Of a stretch of 8,035 bases of DNA, positions 1 through 5,655 are shown piece after piece. This DNA is from DASSBG01 sp965651365 (lineage in GTDB: Bacteria; Pseudomonadota; Gammaproteobacteria; Xanthomonadales; Rhodanobacteraceae). The stretch is from NCBI GenBank assembly GCA_965651365.1, contig CBFGSA010000123.1, positions 1-8,035 of the forward strand. The letters run 5' to 3'. The position numbers were made by a program, and so were the translations under genes. A model generated the notes under the pieces. That model saw nothing but the letters and a program-made list of their open reading frames with translations. It ran no database searches and had not been told where the DNA came from. Numbering within the stretch: the stretch's first letter is position 1; each line of letters opens with the position of its first letter.

Positions 1-1
1 C

Positions 2-30
2 GTAGGGTGGGCAAGCTCCACCTGCCCACC
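2..30. repeat. REP-like palindrome with GTAG head
   Basis: The element starts with GTAG and carries a perfect 8-base inverted repeat, GGTGGGCA (6-13) and TGCCCACC (23-30), around a 9-base loop. A GTAG (or GGAG) head followed by a GC-rich imperfect hairpin is the hallmark of REP elements mobilised by RAYT (TnpA_REP) transposases. GTAGGGTGGGCA-type repeats are, from memory, common between genes in many Proteobacteria. I see only one copy in the window and no RAYT gene, so assignment to a family is inference. It may be cut at its left side by the window edge. Confidence 0.55.
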
Positions 31-149
31 GTTGCCGAATGTCCTCAGTCCGTGCCGGAGACAAGAGGCGCAAGGCGGAATGTTCGCAACTGGCGCTGCG
101 GTCCGCGGCGTTTGAGGCGAGCAGCCGTCCATGGCGGGTATTGTCCGGC

Positions 150-167
150 CCGGCCATCCATGGCCGG
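150..167. repeat. Perfect hairpin, 8-base arms
   Basis: CCGGCCAT (150-157) and ATGGCCGG (160-167) are exact reverse complements separated by only two bases. In RNA the innermost pairs would open to make a usable loop. There is no run of T on either side, so it is not a classic intrinsic terminator. It lies about 65 bases past the glycosylase stop codon. Confidence 0.45.
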
Positions 168-169
168 TC

Positions 170-202
170 GTTCGCCGGCTGCGAACTGCCACTGGCAGTT
201 CG
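170..202. repeat. Two overlapping, mutually exclusive hairpins
   Basis: Hairpin A pairs GTTCGC (170-175) with GCGAAC (181-186). Hairpin B pairs CGAACTGCC (182-190) with GGCAGTTCG (194-202), a perfect 9-base stem around a 3-base loop. The two share bases 182-186, so only one can form at a time. They sit 30-60 bases beyond the glycosylase stop on the minus strand. Hairpin B is stable enough to protect a 3' end or help termination, but no T tract follows it on either strand, so an intrinsic terminator is not supported. Confidence 0.45.
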
Positions 203-231
203 GTCCGGCTCACCCCGAGTCCCGAGCCTCA

Positions 232-906
232 TCAATCCTGCGAGCGGCGCACTTTCTGGCGATTCTCGGCCAGCTCGACAACGCGCCACAGATACAGGCT
301 GGCGCGAGTGCGCCAGGGGGCCCAGCGCGCACCCAGCTCGGCCAGTTGTCGGGGCCTGGGCGTTTGCTCAAATCCACGCACGATCTGCGCGCCCTTCTGG
401 ATGCCGAGGTCATCCACGGGCAGGATGTCGGGCCGGCCAAGCCGGAACATCAGCAACATTTCCACCGTCCAACGCCCGATGCCGCGGACCTGGGTAAGGT
501 GGTCGATGACATCCTCATTGGGCATGCGGGCAAGGCGGCGATGGTCGGGCACGATGCCGGCCCGGGCCTTGTCGGCCAGATCGCGCAGCGCGGCCAGCTT
601 CTGGCGCGACACGCCGGCGCCACGCAGCGCCTCGTCGTTGGCGGCATCGAGCCCGCGCACCGTGATGAAGCCCCGCCGCAGCATCAGAGCCTCCACCCGC
701 CCCGTGATGGTTGCCGCCGCCTTGCCAGAGAGCTGCTGGTAGAGAATCGAGCGGGCCAGCGCATCGACCGGGTTGAATGACTGGTCGTAGTCGCGCTCCG
801 GCAGGCGGATTCGGCTCATCCAGGCCGCCAGGTCGGGGTCCGTCTTGCGCAGGTATCGGTCAGCGGCACGCGGGTCGAATCCGCGCGGTGGCCGGGTAGC
901 AGTCAC
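232..906 (-). CDS. AlkA-type HhH-GPD DNA-3-methyladenine glycosylase
   Basis: This 224-residue protein is a base-excision repair glycosylase that should remove alkylated purines such as 3-methyladenine from DNA. The helix-hairpin-helix lies at about residues 137-150 (core VRGIGRWTVEM). It is followed by LPVDDLGIQ, where Asp166 matches the catalytic aspartate (Asp238 of E. coli AlkA). The motif SILYQQLS at 53-60 is the usual QQ(I/L)S of the family. There is no iron-sulfur cysteine cluster at the C terminus, which argues against Nth/MutY. It lacks the N-terminal domain of E. coli AlkA and is nearer in size to the short AlkA/yeast MAG class. The GTG start overlaps the DUF423 stop (GTGA), implying coupled translation. 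The longer frame upstream only shadows the DUF423 gene. Substrate range is inferred from the family. Confidence 0.9.
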   Translation of the reverse strand: MTATRPPRGFDPRAADRYLRKTDPDLAAWMSRIRLPERDYDQSFNPVDALARSILYQQLSGKAAATITGRVEALMLRRGFITVRGLDAANDEALRGAGVSRQKLAALRDLADKARAGIVPDHRRLARMPNEDVIDHLTQVRGIGRWTVEMLLMFRLGRPDILPVDDLGIQKGAQIVRGFEQTPRPRQLAELGARWAPWRTRASLYLWRVVELAENRQKVRRSQD

Positions 907-1319
907 TGAGTGCTGCCGGTCGTGTCGCGCTTGCGGCCACCGAAACTGTTGGCCAGCGCCAGCCAGCCGATCACAAAGGCCAGCCCACCCAGCGGCGTGA
1001 GGATGCCGAGCCGGGCCGGTGCACCCAGGGCCAGTGCGTAAAGACTCCCGCAAAACAGCACGATGCCCACCAGAAACGAGCCCAACGCCAAACGTCGGGC
1101 ACGACCATGCGGCGCCACGAAGGCGCCCAGCGTGAAGGCCAGCGCGTGCCAGAACTGGTAGCCGACTGCGGTGTGCCACAGATCTTCGCCGCGGGCATCG
1201 AGAATGCCACTCAAGGCATGCGCACCAAAGGCGCCCAGCAGCACGGCGCTGGCCCCTGCCAAGGCAATGCCTATCGCCACGCTGCGACTGTGGCGGTGTG
1301 GCGGTTCCTGGGGGAGCAT
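903..1319 (-). CDS. DUF423 family small membrane protein (YgdD/YwdK-like)
   Basis: The protein has four predicted membrane helices and the DUF423 signatures GAFGAHAL near the first helix, a WHTAVGYQFWHALA segment before the second, and LGILTPLGGLAFVIGWLAL in the last. The molecular function of this family is unknown; it sits in the inner membrane. I chose ATG at 1319 (138 residues) because family members usually begin a few residues before the first helix. A GTG at 1361 would add 14 residues, and neither has a clear ribosome binding site. The gene is 71 bases (29 with the GTG start) after the SRPBCC gene and overlaps the glycosylase start by 4 bases, so all three are probably co-transcribed. 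The functional link between them is not obvious. Confidence 0.85.
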   Translation of the reverse strand: MLPQEPPHRHSRSVAIGIALAGASAVLLGAFGAHALSGILDARGEDLWHTAVGYQFWHALAFTLGAFVAPHGRARRLALGSFLVGIVLFCGSLYALALGAPARLGILTPLGGLAFVIGWLALANSFGGRKRDTTGSTQ

Positions 1320-1390
1320 CAGGCAGGACCGGACGGGAGCGGGCTTTGTGTCGGCGGGCACACAGGGTGCCGCGCCGACAATCGGCCCAA

Positions 1391-2728
1391 TCAGTGCCCG
1401 GACGCAGTCGCGGCAGATGCAGGCGCGCTGCTGCTGGCCGAGGCTGGCACGCCGCTGATCACCTTTTCAGCCTCATCCGGGTTTTCTGCCTGCCACGGCG
1501 TGGTGTCCGGGGCATCGCTGACCGGCAGGTAGACGCGATAGTCGCGATCATCTTCGGTCTGGTTGTCCGCGGCGCTGACATCAACGTCGTACAGGCGCTC
1601 GGAATACTCGTTGAAATCGTAACCGTGGGTCGAGGCATAGGCCTTCAGCGCCAGGCGCATCAGCGACAGGCCGGCCGGACTGCCGTGCCAGGTGGCCATC
1701 AGGGCACGACCACCAAAGGCCAGCTTGGCGCGAACATCGCCTTCCACTTCCAGGGTGCCGTCGTCGCCGAAAGTACCCGGTCCGGCTTTGGCTTCCGCGG
1801 AACCGGTGTCGTCAGCGCTGGCCGCAGCGGCCGCCGTACTGCCCTGCGCGGGCTCGCTGGCATTCTCCAGATTCTGCTCGGCCAGGCTCTTTGCAACGGG
1901 CGCGTCGTGCAGGTCCACCGTCTTGTCGCCAAACTTGAGCGTGCTGGAGTCGATCGGCACTGCGATATCGAAGCTGTAGTTCTCGTCGCCCCAATCGGTG
2001 GTCAAGGTGATGTAGGGCCCCGCCTGCTTGACGCCGGCCTTCTGCATCGCCGCATGAATCTGCTCCAGCGCGGCACTGGTGGCCACTGCGATATCGTCCA
2101 GATTGCGTGCCGCCTGGGTCGAGACCATCATGACCGGCTGCTGCGGCGTATCCAGCAGGACGGGGTCAAGATCCTTGTAGCCGATGTTCGGGATGTTGGC
2201 CAGCATGCTCTGCAGGCTGCCGAGGGTGTACTGCATGAAAGTGGCCGGTTTGCCATGGAGGTACAGTTGGCTGTAGCGGCTGATCAGGTCCCAGCCGTAG
2301 TCGACGTCGTAGCTCATGGTGAGCTTGACCAGCTTCTGGTTGTCGCTGGGTTCAAGGTCGATGGTGTATTTCTTGTCGGTGCCGCGCCAATCGTTGTCCA
2401 GCGCCCAGACAATCTGCCTGTCCTGCTCGTCGGAGACGATCTTCAGGCTGCCATTGTCGACCTGACTGTTGTCGTGCCAGGACACCTCGGCACCTTCACC
2501 ATAGGCCGGCCCGGTCACTTCGAACTGGATACCCGGGTCAAGTGCCCGCAATGCGGAGTAGTCCGAAAAGCGGCGGAAATTGTTGAGCGCGTCGTAGGTA
2601 TGACGCAAATTGTGACTGATCTCGAGGCTGCGCTCGACATGCCCGTGTGAGGGCAGCAGCACGCCAACCACCACGGCCAGGACAAAGACCAGAATCAGTG
2701 CAACGATGATTTCAAGCAGACGCGTCAT
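1391..2728 (-). CDS. Membrane-anchored SRPBCC plus GyrI-like effector-binding fusion protein
   Basis: This is a 445-residue two-domain protein. Residues 5-25 form a hydrophobic N-terminal anchor, and the LLPSHGHVERSLEI junction leading into the next domain is typical of membrane-anchored SRPBCC (polyketide cyclase/START-like) proteins. The SRPBCC fold covers about 28-180, with an immunoglobulin-like run of beta strands ending in a long helix (MQYTLGSLQSMLANIP). Residues about 197-403 resemble an AraC/GyrI-type effector-binding domain (RALMATWHGSPAGL and DYRVYLPVSD are the recognisable parts). An Ala/Ser/Asp-rich insert at about 281-325 interrupts that domain, and 404-445 is a Ser/Ala/Pro-rich tail. 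Both folds bind small hydrophobic ligands, so a ligand-sensing or lipid-related role is inferred; no enzyme activity can be assigned. ATG 2728 has a GGAG 8 bases upstream; the TTG just before it is not needed. Confidence 0.8.
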   Translation of the reverse strand: MTRLLEIIVALILVFVLAVVVGVLLPSHGHVERSLEISHNLRHTYDALNNFRRFSDYSALRALDPGIQFEVTGPAYGEGAEVSWHDNSQVDNGSLKIVSDEQDRQIVWALDNDWRGTDKKYTIDLEPSDNQKLVKLTMSYDVDYGWDLISRYSQLYLHGKPATFMQYTLGSLQSMLANIPNIGYKDLDPVLLDTPQQPVMMVSTQAARNLDDIAVATSAALEQIHAAMQKAGVKQAGPYITLTTDWGDENYSFDIAVPIDSSTLKFGDKTVDLHDAPVAKSLAEQNLENASEPAQGSTAAAAASADDTGSAEAKAGPGTFGDDGTLEVEGDVRAKLAFGGRALMATWHGSPAGLSLMRLALKAYASTHGYDFNEYSERLYDVDVSAADNQTEDDRDYRVYLPVSDAPDTTPWQAENPDEAEKVISGVPASASSSAPASAATASGH

Positions 2729-2736
2729 CAAGTGTT

Positions 2737-2740
2737 CTCC
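2737..2740 (-). promoter_or_regulatory. Ribosome binding site deciding the SRPBCC gene start
   Basis: On the minus strand GGAG lies 8 bases before ATG 2728, a near-ideal spacing. It supports that ATG over the adjacent TTG at 2731. It is one of the few strong Shine-Dalgarno sites in the window. Confidence 0.6.
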
Positions 2741-2867
2741 AGATTGCTTTGTTCGGCTGCCAACAAGCGGCCGCTGATGCCCGTGTGACCGGCTTCAATC
2801 CCCATACCGGACCGTACCTGGACGCACTCGGCAAGACCATGATGGTACTGGTTCACGGACGGAAACG

Positions 2868-2898
2868 CCATGGCCCGAAGGTACCGGGACGGGCATGG
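2868..2898 (-). terminator. Possible terminator of the kinase-regulator operon
   Basis: Just past the response regulator stop (minus strand), CCATGCCCG can pair with CGGG-C-CATGG, giving 9 base pairs with one bulged C and a 12-base loop. It is followed only by a short GTTT, so it would be a weak intrinsic terminator. The rest of 2729-2902 shows no gene and no convincing promoter, although the promoter of the SRPBCC gene is expected there. Confidence 0.35.
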
Positions 2899-2902
2899 GC
2901 CG

Positions 2903-3544
2903 CTACACGATACCCAGCTCCAGTGCTTTCAGAACCGCACGCGTGCGGTCACGCACGCCCAGCTTGGACAGAATGTTGGAGACATGATTCTTCACCGTGC
3001 CTTCGGCCACGCTCAGGGATTCGGCAATTTCCTTGTTGCTGAAGCCGCCGGACATCAGGCGCAGAATCTCGGTTTCGCGCTCGGTCAGCGGGTCCGGTCG
3101 TTCCAGGCTGTTGAATTGATTGCTGATGCGCCCCACTCCCGACAACAGCCGCTGGGTCACAGTGGGCGCCACCAGCGATCCACCCGCGGCCACCTTCTTG
3201 ACCGCCTCCACCAGCTGCTCCAGTGACACGTCCTTGAGCAGATAGCCGCGCGCGCCGGCCTTCAGGCCAGCCAGCACCAACTGGTCGTCGTCGAAGGTGG
3301 TCAGGATGATGGTGGGTGGCAACTGGCCCTGCTCGGCCAGTGTCTTGAGCACGTCAAGGCCGTTCATCACCGGCATGCGCAGATCCAGCAGCACCACGTC
3401 CGGCTTGACCTCGGGAATCATGCGGACCGCCTCGGCGCCGTCAACGCATTCGGCGGCGATGTCGATGTCACCAGCCAGATCCAGAAGGGAGCGGATGCCC
3501 TGCCGGACCAGGGTCTGGTCATCCACGAGACAAACGGAAATCAT
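2903..3544 (-). CDS. NarL/FixJ family DNA-binding response regulator
   Basis: This is a 213-residue two-domain regulator. The receiver domain spans about 1-120, with the acidic pair Asp8/Asp9, phospho-acceptor Asp54 (VVLLDLRMP), switch Thr82/83 and Lys104 (GYLLKD). A LuxR-type helix-turn-helix covers about 150-210, with the family signatures LTERETEIL and NKEIAESLSVAEGTVKNHVSNIL. It is the output half of the two-component pair with the kinase encoded just upstream. The ATG overlaps the kinase stop (ATGA), and an AGGAG lies 10 bases before it inside the kinase gene, so the two are probably made in a fixed ratio. Sequence similarity is to the DesR/LiaR/NarL group in general. The target genes are not visible, though the adjacent SRPBCC gene is an obvious candidate by position. 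Confidence 0.93.
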   Translation of the reverse strand: MISVCLVDDQTLVRQGIRSLLDLAGDIDIAAECVDGAEAVRMIPEVKPDVVLLDLRMPVMNGLDVLKTLAEQGQLPPTIILTTFDDDQLVLAGLKAGARGYLLKDVSLEQLVEAVKKVAAGGSLVAPTVTQRLLSGVGRISNQFNSLERPDPLTERETEILRLMSGGFSNKEIAESLSVAEGTVKNHVSNILSKLGVRDRTRAVLKALELGIV

Positions 3545-4740
3545 GCCGAAGACTCTCCTGCTGCGGCCGGGCCGGATTCCAGCGGCAGCCAGGCATTGAT
3601 GGAAAAACCGCTGTCGGTAGCGGTACTGAACTTGAGCCGGCCACCAAATTCGGCCAATCGCTCGCGCATGCCGTTGAGGCCGTTGCCGGCATGAATCTGA
3701 CTGCTTCCGCGTCCGTCATCACGCGCCTCCAGCAACAGTTCGCCATCGGCCAGCAACTCGAAACGCAGCCACAGATTGAGCGCACGGGCATGACGCACCA
3801 CGTTGGTGATGATTTCCTGTACGCAGCGCAGCACCACCTCGGCCCGGCGCGGATCATCCAGGGTGAAGCGTCGCGGCAGGTCCAGGTGAACCGTGAGCCC
3901 CGGAACGCCGGCAGCCAGCTCACGCAAGGCAGCGCTGAGGTCGACCTCGTCGTCCTGGCGCAGCTCGCTGACCACCGTGCGCACATCGGCCAGCAGCTTG
4001 CGCGCGGTTTGCTGCGCGGTTTCCACGTGGCCACTGGCGCGGGCATCGACCAGGTGCCGGGTGACCTCCAGCTCAAGGCTCAAGGCCGTCAGGTGGTGCC
4101 CGACAAGGTCATGCAGTTCGCGCGCGATGCGCATGCGCTCGGCGATGCGGCTGGATTCGGCCAGCAGCGCCCGGGTGGCGCGCAACTCGGCGTTGAGCTT
4201 GCGCTGCTCCTCGCGCGCCTCGGCCTGCTGTTTGGCGATCACCGCGGTGACAAAGGTGAGCACGGAAAACCCCAGGTAGACCAGGGCCTGGAACACCGCC
4301 AGGGACAGCGTGCCCAGGGTGGGAAACGTTGCAAACACCGGAATAAGCAACAGATTCTGGACCACCAGACCCGCCACGGCCCAGGTCAGCGGCAGCAGCC
4401 AGGGCAGCACCACCGCCGCCACCACCAGCAGCAGTGCACACAGGCCACTCTGGCTGAAATAACCCACACCCATCGCGGTCAGGGTCATTACCAGCACGCC
4501 CAGCAGCTTCAGCGCGCGGAAGCGGCCCGACTGCAGATTGCCGGTCAGCAGCCAGTAGACCACGCCGAACAGCAGGTAGCAGCCGGCCCACAGCCCCAGG
4601 GCCATGCCCGGCAGATGCTGCACCTCGGCCAGCCGTCGTGACAGCCAGTCCATCTGCAACAGCGGCAGTCCAACGCAGATGTAGGTGAACAGGCCCGCAT
4701 AGCGCAACAGCCGGATCGGATTGTGGAAAGGCCGAGTCAT
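3541..4740 (-). CDS. DesK/LiaS-type membrane sensor histidine kinase
   Basis: This 399-residue kinase senses a signal in or at the inner membrane and phosphorylates the regulator encoded next to it. Six membrane helices fill residues about 12-168 with short loops and no periplasmic domain, as in DesK-like intramembrane sensors. A coiled-coil linker (about 168-200) leads to the HisKA_3 dimerisation domain with phospho-acceptor His210 in IARELHDLVGHHL. The ATPase domain follows: N box EIITNVVRHA (Asn313), G1 DDGRG (341-345) and G2 GNGLNGMRERL (352-362). All key residues are present, so it should be active. I chose ATG 4740 because the first helix begins shortly after it; the frame stays open to 5025, and an ATG at 4848 would add 36 residues not typical of the family. 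No strong ribosome binding site precedes 4740. The signal is unknown. Confidence 0.9.
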   Translation of the reverse strand: MTRPFHNPIRLLRYAGLFTYICVGLPLLQMDWLSRRLAEVQHLPGMALGLWAGCYLLFGVVYWLLTGNLQSGRFRALKLLGVLVMTLTAMGVGYFSQSGLCALLLVVAAVVLPWLLPLTWAVAGLVVQNLLLIPVFATFPTLGTLSLAVFQALVYLGFSVLTFVTAVIAKQQAEAREEQRKLNAELRATRALLAESSRIAERMRIARELHDLVGHHLTALSLELEVTRHLVDARASGHVETAQQTARKLLADVRTVVSELRQDDEVDLSAALRELAAGVPGLTVHLDLPRRFTLDDPRRAEVVLRCVQEIITNVVRHARALNLWLRFELLADGELLLEARDDGRGSSQIHAGNGLNGMRERLAEFGGRLKFSTATDSGFSINAWLPLESGPAAAGESSA

Positions 4741-4802
4741 GGCCGCATGATACAACCGGGCTTTCCGGCTGGCAGCCTGTCGGGCTTTGCCGGTCGAGTC
4801 GA

Positions 4803-4901
4803 GAATTCGGCTGTGCGAGGACAGATTTTTGACGATTTGCAGGTTCATGGTGGTGCTGTGGGCCAAAAATCGGCGGAAATACGGACCGCACAGCCGGGTT
4901 C
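4803..4901 (+). repeat. Nested long-stem inverted repeat, possible structured RNA
   Basis: The outer arms are GAATTCGGCTGTGCG (4803-4817) and CGCACAGCCGGGTTC (4887-4901). The ten inner positions are exact complements, and in plus-strand RNA two G-U wobbles extend the stem to 15 pairs. Inside them GATTTTTG (4824-4831) pairs exactly with CAAAAATC (4864-4871). The two stems are separated by internal loops of 6 and 15 bases and enclose a 32-base terminal loop. On the minus strand the two wobbles become A-C mismatches, so plus-strand folding is favoured. It lies upstream of the candidate GNAT promoter, so it could be a separate small RNA, a leader from an earlier promoter, or a relic of a miniature mobile element. 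Confidence 0.45.
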
Positions 4902-4940
4902 GCAGGCCGGCCGAGTAAAGTCCAACAGGCCGACAGGGAC

Positions 4941-4970
4941 TGGGCAATGCCAAACGCGACGTGCGATACT
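4941..4970 (+). promoter_or_regulatory. Candidate extended -10 promoter for the GNAT-min operon
   Basis: TGCGATACT (4962-4970) fits an extended -10 element (TGn followed by GATACT, 4 of 6 to TATAAT). A partial -35, TGGGCA (4941-4946, 4 of 6), lies 18 bases upstream of the hexamer. Transcription would start near 4977, leaving a leader of about 64 bases before the GNAT ATG. This is a pattern match only, and high-GC genomes have loose promoter consensus. Confidence 0.35.
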
Positions 4971-4985
4971 TGCACCGTTGTGCAA
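4970..4985. promoter_or_regulatory. Perfect palindrome, operator-like, TTGCAC-N4-GTGCAA
   Basis: TTGCACCGTTGTGCAA has two exactly complementary 6-base arms around CGTT. It begins at the last base of the candidate -10 hexamer and covers the expected transcription start. A repressor dimer bound there would block initiation. It could instead act as a short 5' leader hairpin. The regulator that binds it is not identifiable from the window. Confidence 0.45.
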
Positions 4986-5040
4986 AACGGCGCAGGAAGG
5001 CAACTCGCCCCGCACACCGCCACAAAATCCTGGATTTCCC

Positions 5041-5655
5041 ATGTCACCCGTGATTCGCGACGTCTGCCGCGCCGACCTTGATGCGGTCCTGGCCCTCAAC
5101 AATGCTGCCAGCCCCGGTATTTTGCCTTTGCAGGCCACTGACGTGGAACGCTTTTTTTCCTGTGCAGACTATTTTCGGGTGGCCGAGGTGGGCCAGCGCA
5201 TCGTGGGCTTTCTGGTCGCCCTGCGCGAAGGCCACGACTACGCCAGCCCCAACTATCGCTGGTTCAGCGAACGCGAAAAGAGCTTCGTCTACATCGATCG
5301 CATCGTGCTGGCGCCGGATCAGCGCCGATTCGGCCTGGGCCGGGTGTTCTACTGCGATGTCGAGAGTTTTGCCGAGGTTCGCGTGCCGCGCCTGACCTGC
5401 GAAGTGTTTCTGGAGCCGCCGAATGACGCGGCGGTGCTGTTCCACGGCACCTTCGGCTTCAACGAGGCCGGCCAGCAGCGCGTGCCACCGGGCGACATCC
5501 GGGTCAGCTTGCTGGCCAAGGATCTGCCCAGCTTCGGCTACGTGCGCGAGCGCTATCTCGCGCGCGGCGGTCTGCCCGATCTGCCCTGGCTGCGTGGTCG
5601 CCTGATTCCTGCGACAGAGCCGGGTGCGCCGGTCGCGGCTGGCAACGCACCTTGA
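5041..5655 (+). CDS. COG3818-like GNAT superfamily acetyltransferase
   Basis: This 204-residue protein has the GNAT fold that transfers an acetyl group from acetyl-CoA to an amine; the substrate is unknown. Motif A is YIDRIVLAPDQRRFGLG (84-100), with the Q/R-x-x-G-x-G pyrophosphate loop at 94-100. Motif B follows at about 128-140 (NDAAVLFHGTFGF). LALNNAASPGILPL near the N terminus and ASPNYRWF (68-75) are, from memory, features of the COG3818 group of uncharacterised acetyltransferases. Residues about 160-204 form a Pro/Arg-rich C-terminal extension. The start at 5041 places the GNAT domain at the N terminus; the frame is open further upstream but unrelated to the family there, and the ribosome binding site is weak. 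Its TGA overlaps the minC TTG (TTGA), so it belongs to the min operon. A run of seven T at 5152-5158 lies in the coding frame (Phe-Phe). Confidence 0.87.
   Translation: MSPVIRDVCRADLDAVLALNNAASPGILPLQATDVERFFSCADYFRVAEVGQRIVGFLVALREGHDYASPNYRWFSEREKSFVYIDRIVLAPDQRRFGLGRVFYCDVESFAEVRVPRLTCEVFLEPPNDAAVLFHGTFGFNEAGQQRVPPGDIRVSLLAKDLPSFGYVRERYLARGGLPDLPWLRGRLIPATEPGAPVAAGNAP

Larger units (their letters stand above)
31..231. other. Non-coding stretch with clustered hairpins
   Basis: No convincing gene is visible here. The open frames that cross it are opposite-strand shadows running into the glycosylase gene and have no recognisable protein. The stretch lies downstream of the glycosylase stop (minus strand) and holds three perfect short inverted repeats between 150 and 202, annotated separately. 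It probably serves as the 3' end of the minus-strand transcript and as a spacer next to the REP-like element. Confidence 0.5.
4741..5040. other. Divergent intergenic spacer with regulatory structure
   Basis: This 300-base spacer separates the minus-strand kinase operon from the plus-strand GNAT-min operon and must hold promoters for both. It contains the nested inverted repeat at 4803-4901, a candidate plus-strand promoter at 4941-4970 and a perfect palindrome at 4970-4985. The kinase frame remains open on the minus strand to 5025, but the translated residues there do not resemble a known N-terminal domain. I could not find a convincing minus-strand promoter. Confidence 0.6.

Noticed and set aside
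232..1179. A longer 315-residue version of the glycosylase
   Set aside because: The first 91 residues are an out-of-frame reading of the DUF423 gene. The GTG at 906 gives a protein of family-like length with a 4-base overlap.
1298..2650. A 450-codon open frame on the plus strand, opposite the SRPBCC gene
   Set aside because: It is antisense to a gene with clear domains and a good ribosome site. Its translation has no recognisable domain, and long antisense frames are common in GC-rich genes.
3691..4641. A Gln/His-rich 316-codon plus-strand frame opposite the kinase
   Set aside because: The Gln/His richness is the reverse-strand reading of Leu/Val-rich membrane helices, not a real protein.
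3541..5025. A longer 494-residue version of the histidine kinase
   Set aside because: The extra N-terminal 95 residues are Arg-rich, resemble no sensor domain and cross the structured spacer. The ATG at 4740 fits just before the first membrane helix.
4723..5040. N-terminal extension of the GNAT protein
   Set aside because: The added residues show no domain and would run through the candidate promoter and palindrome. The ATG at 5041 begins exactly at the GNAT fold.
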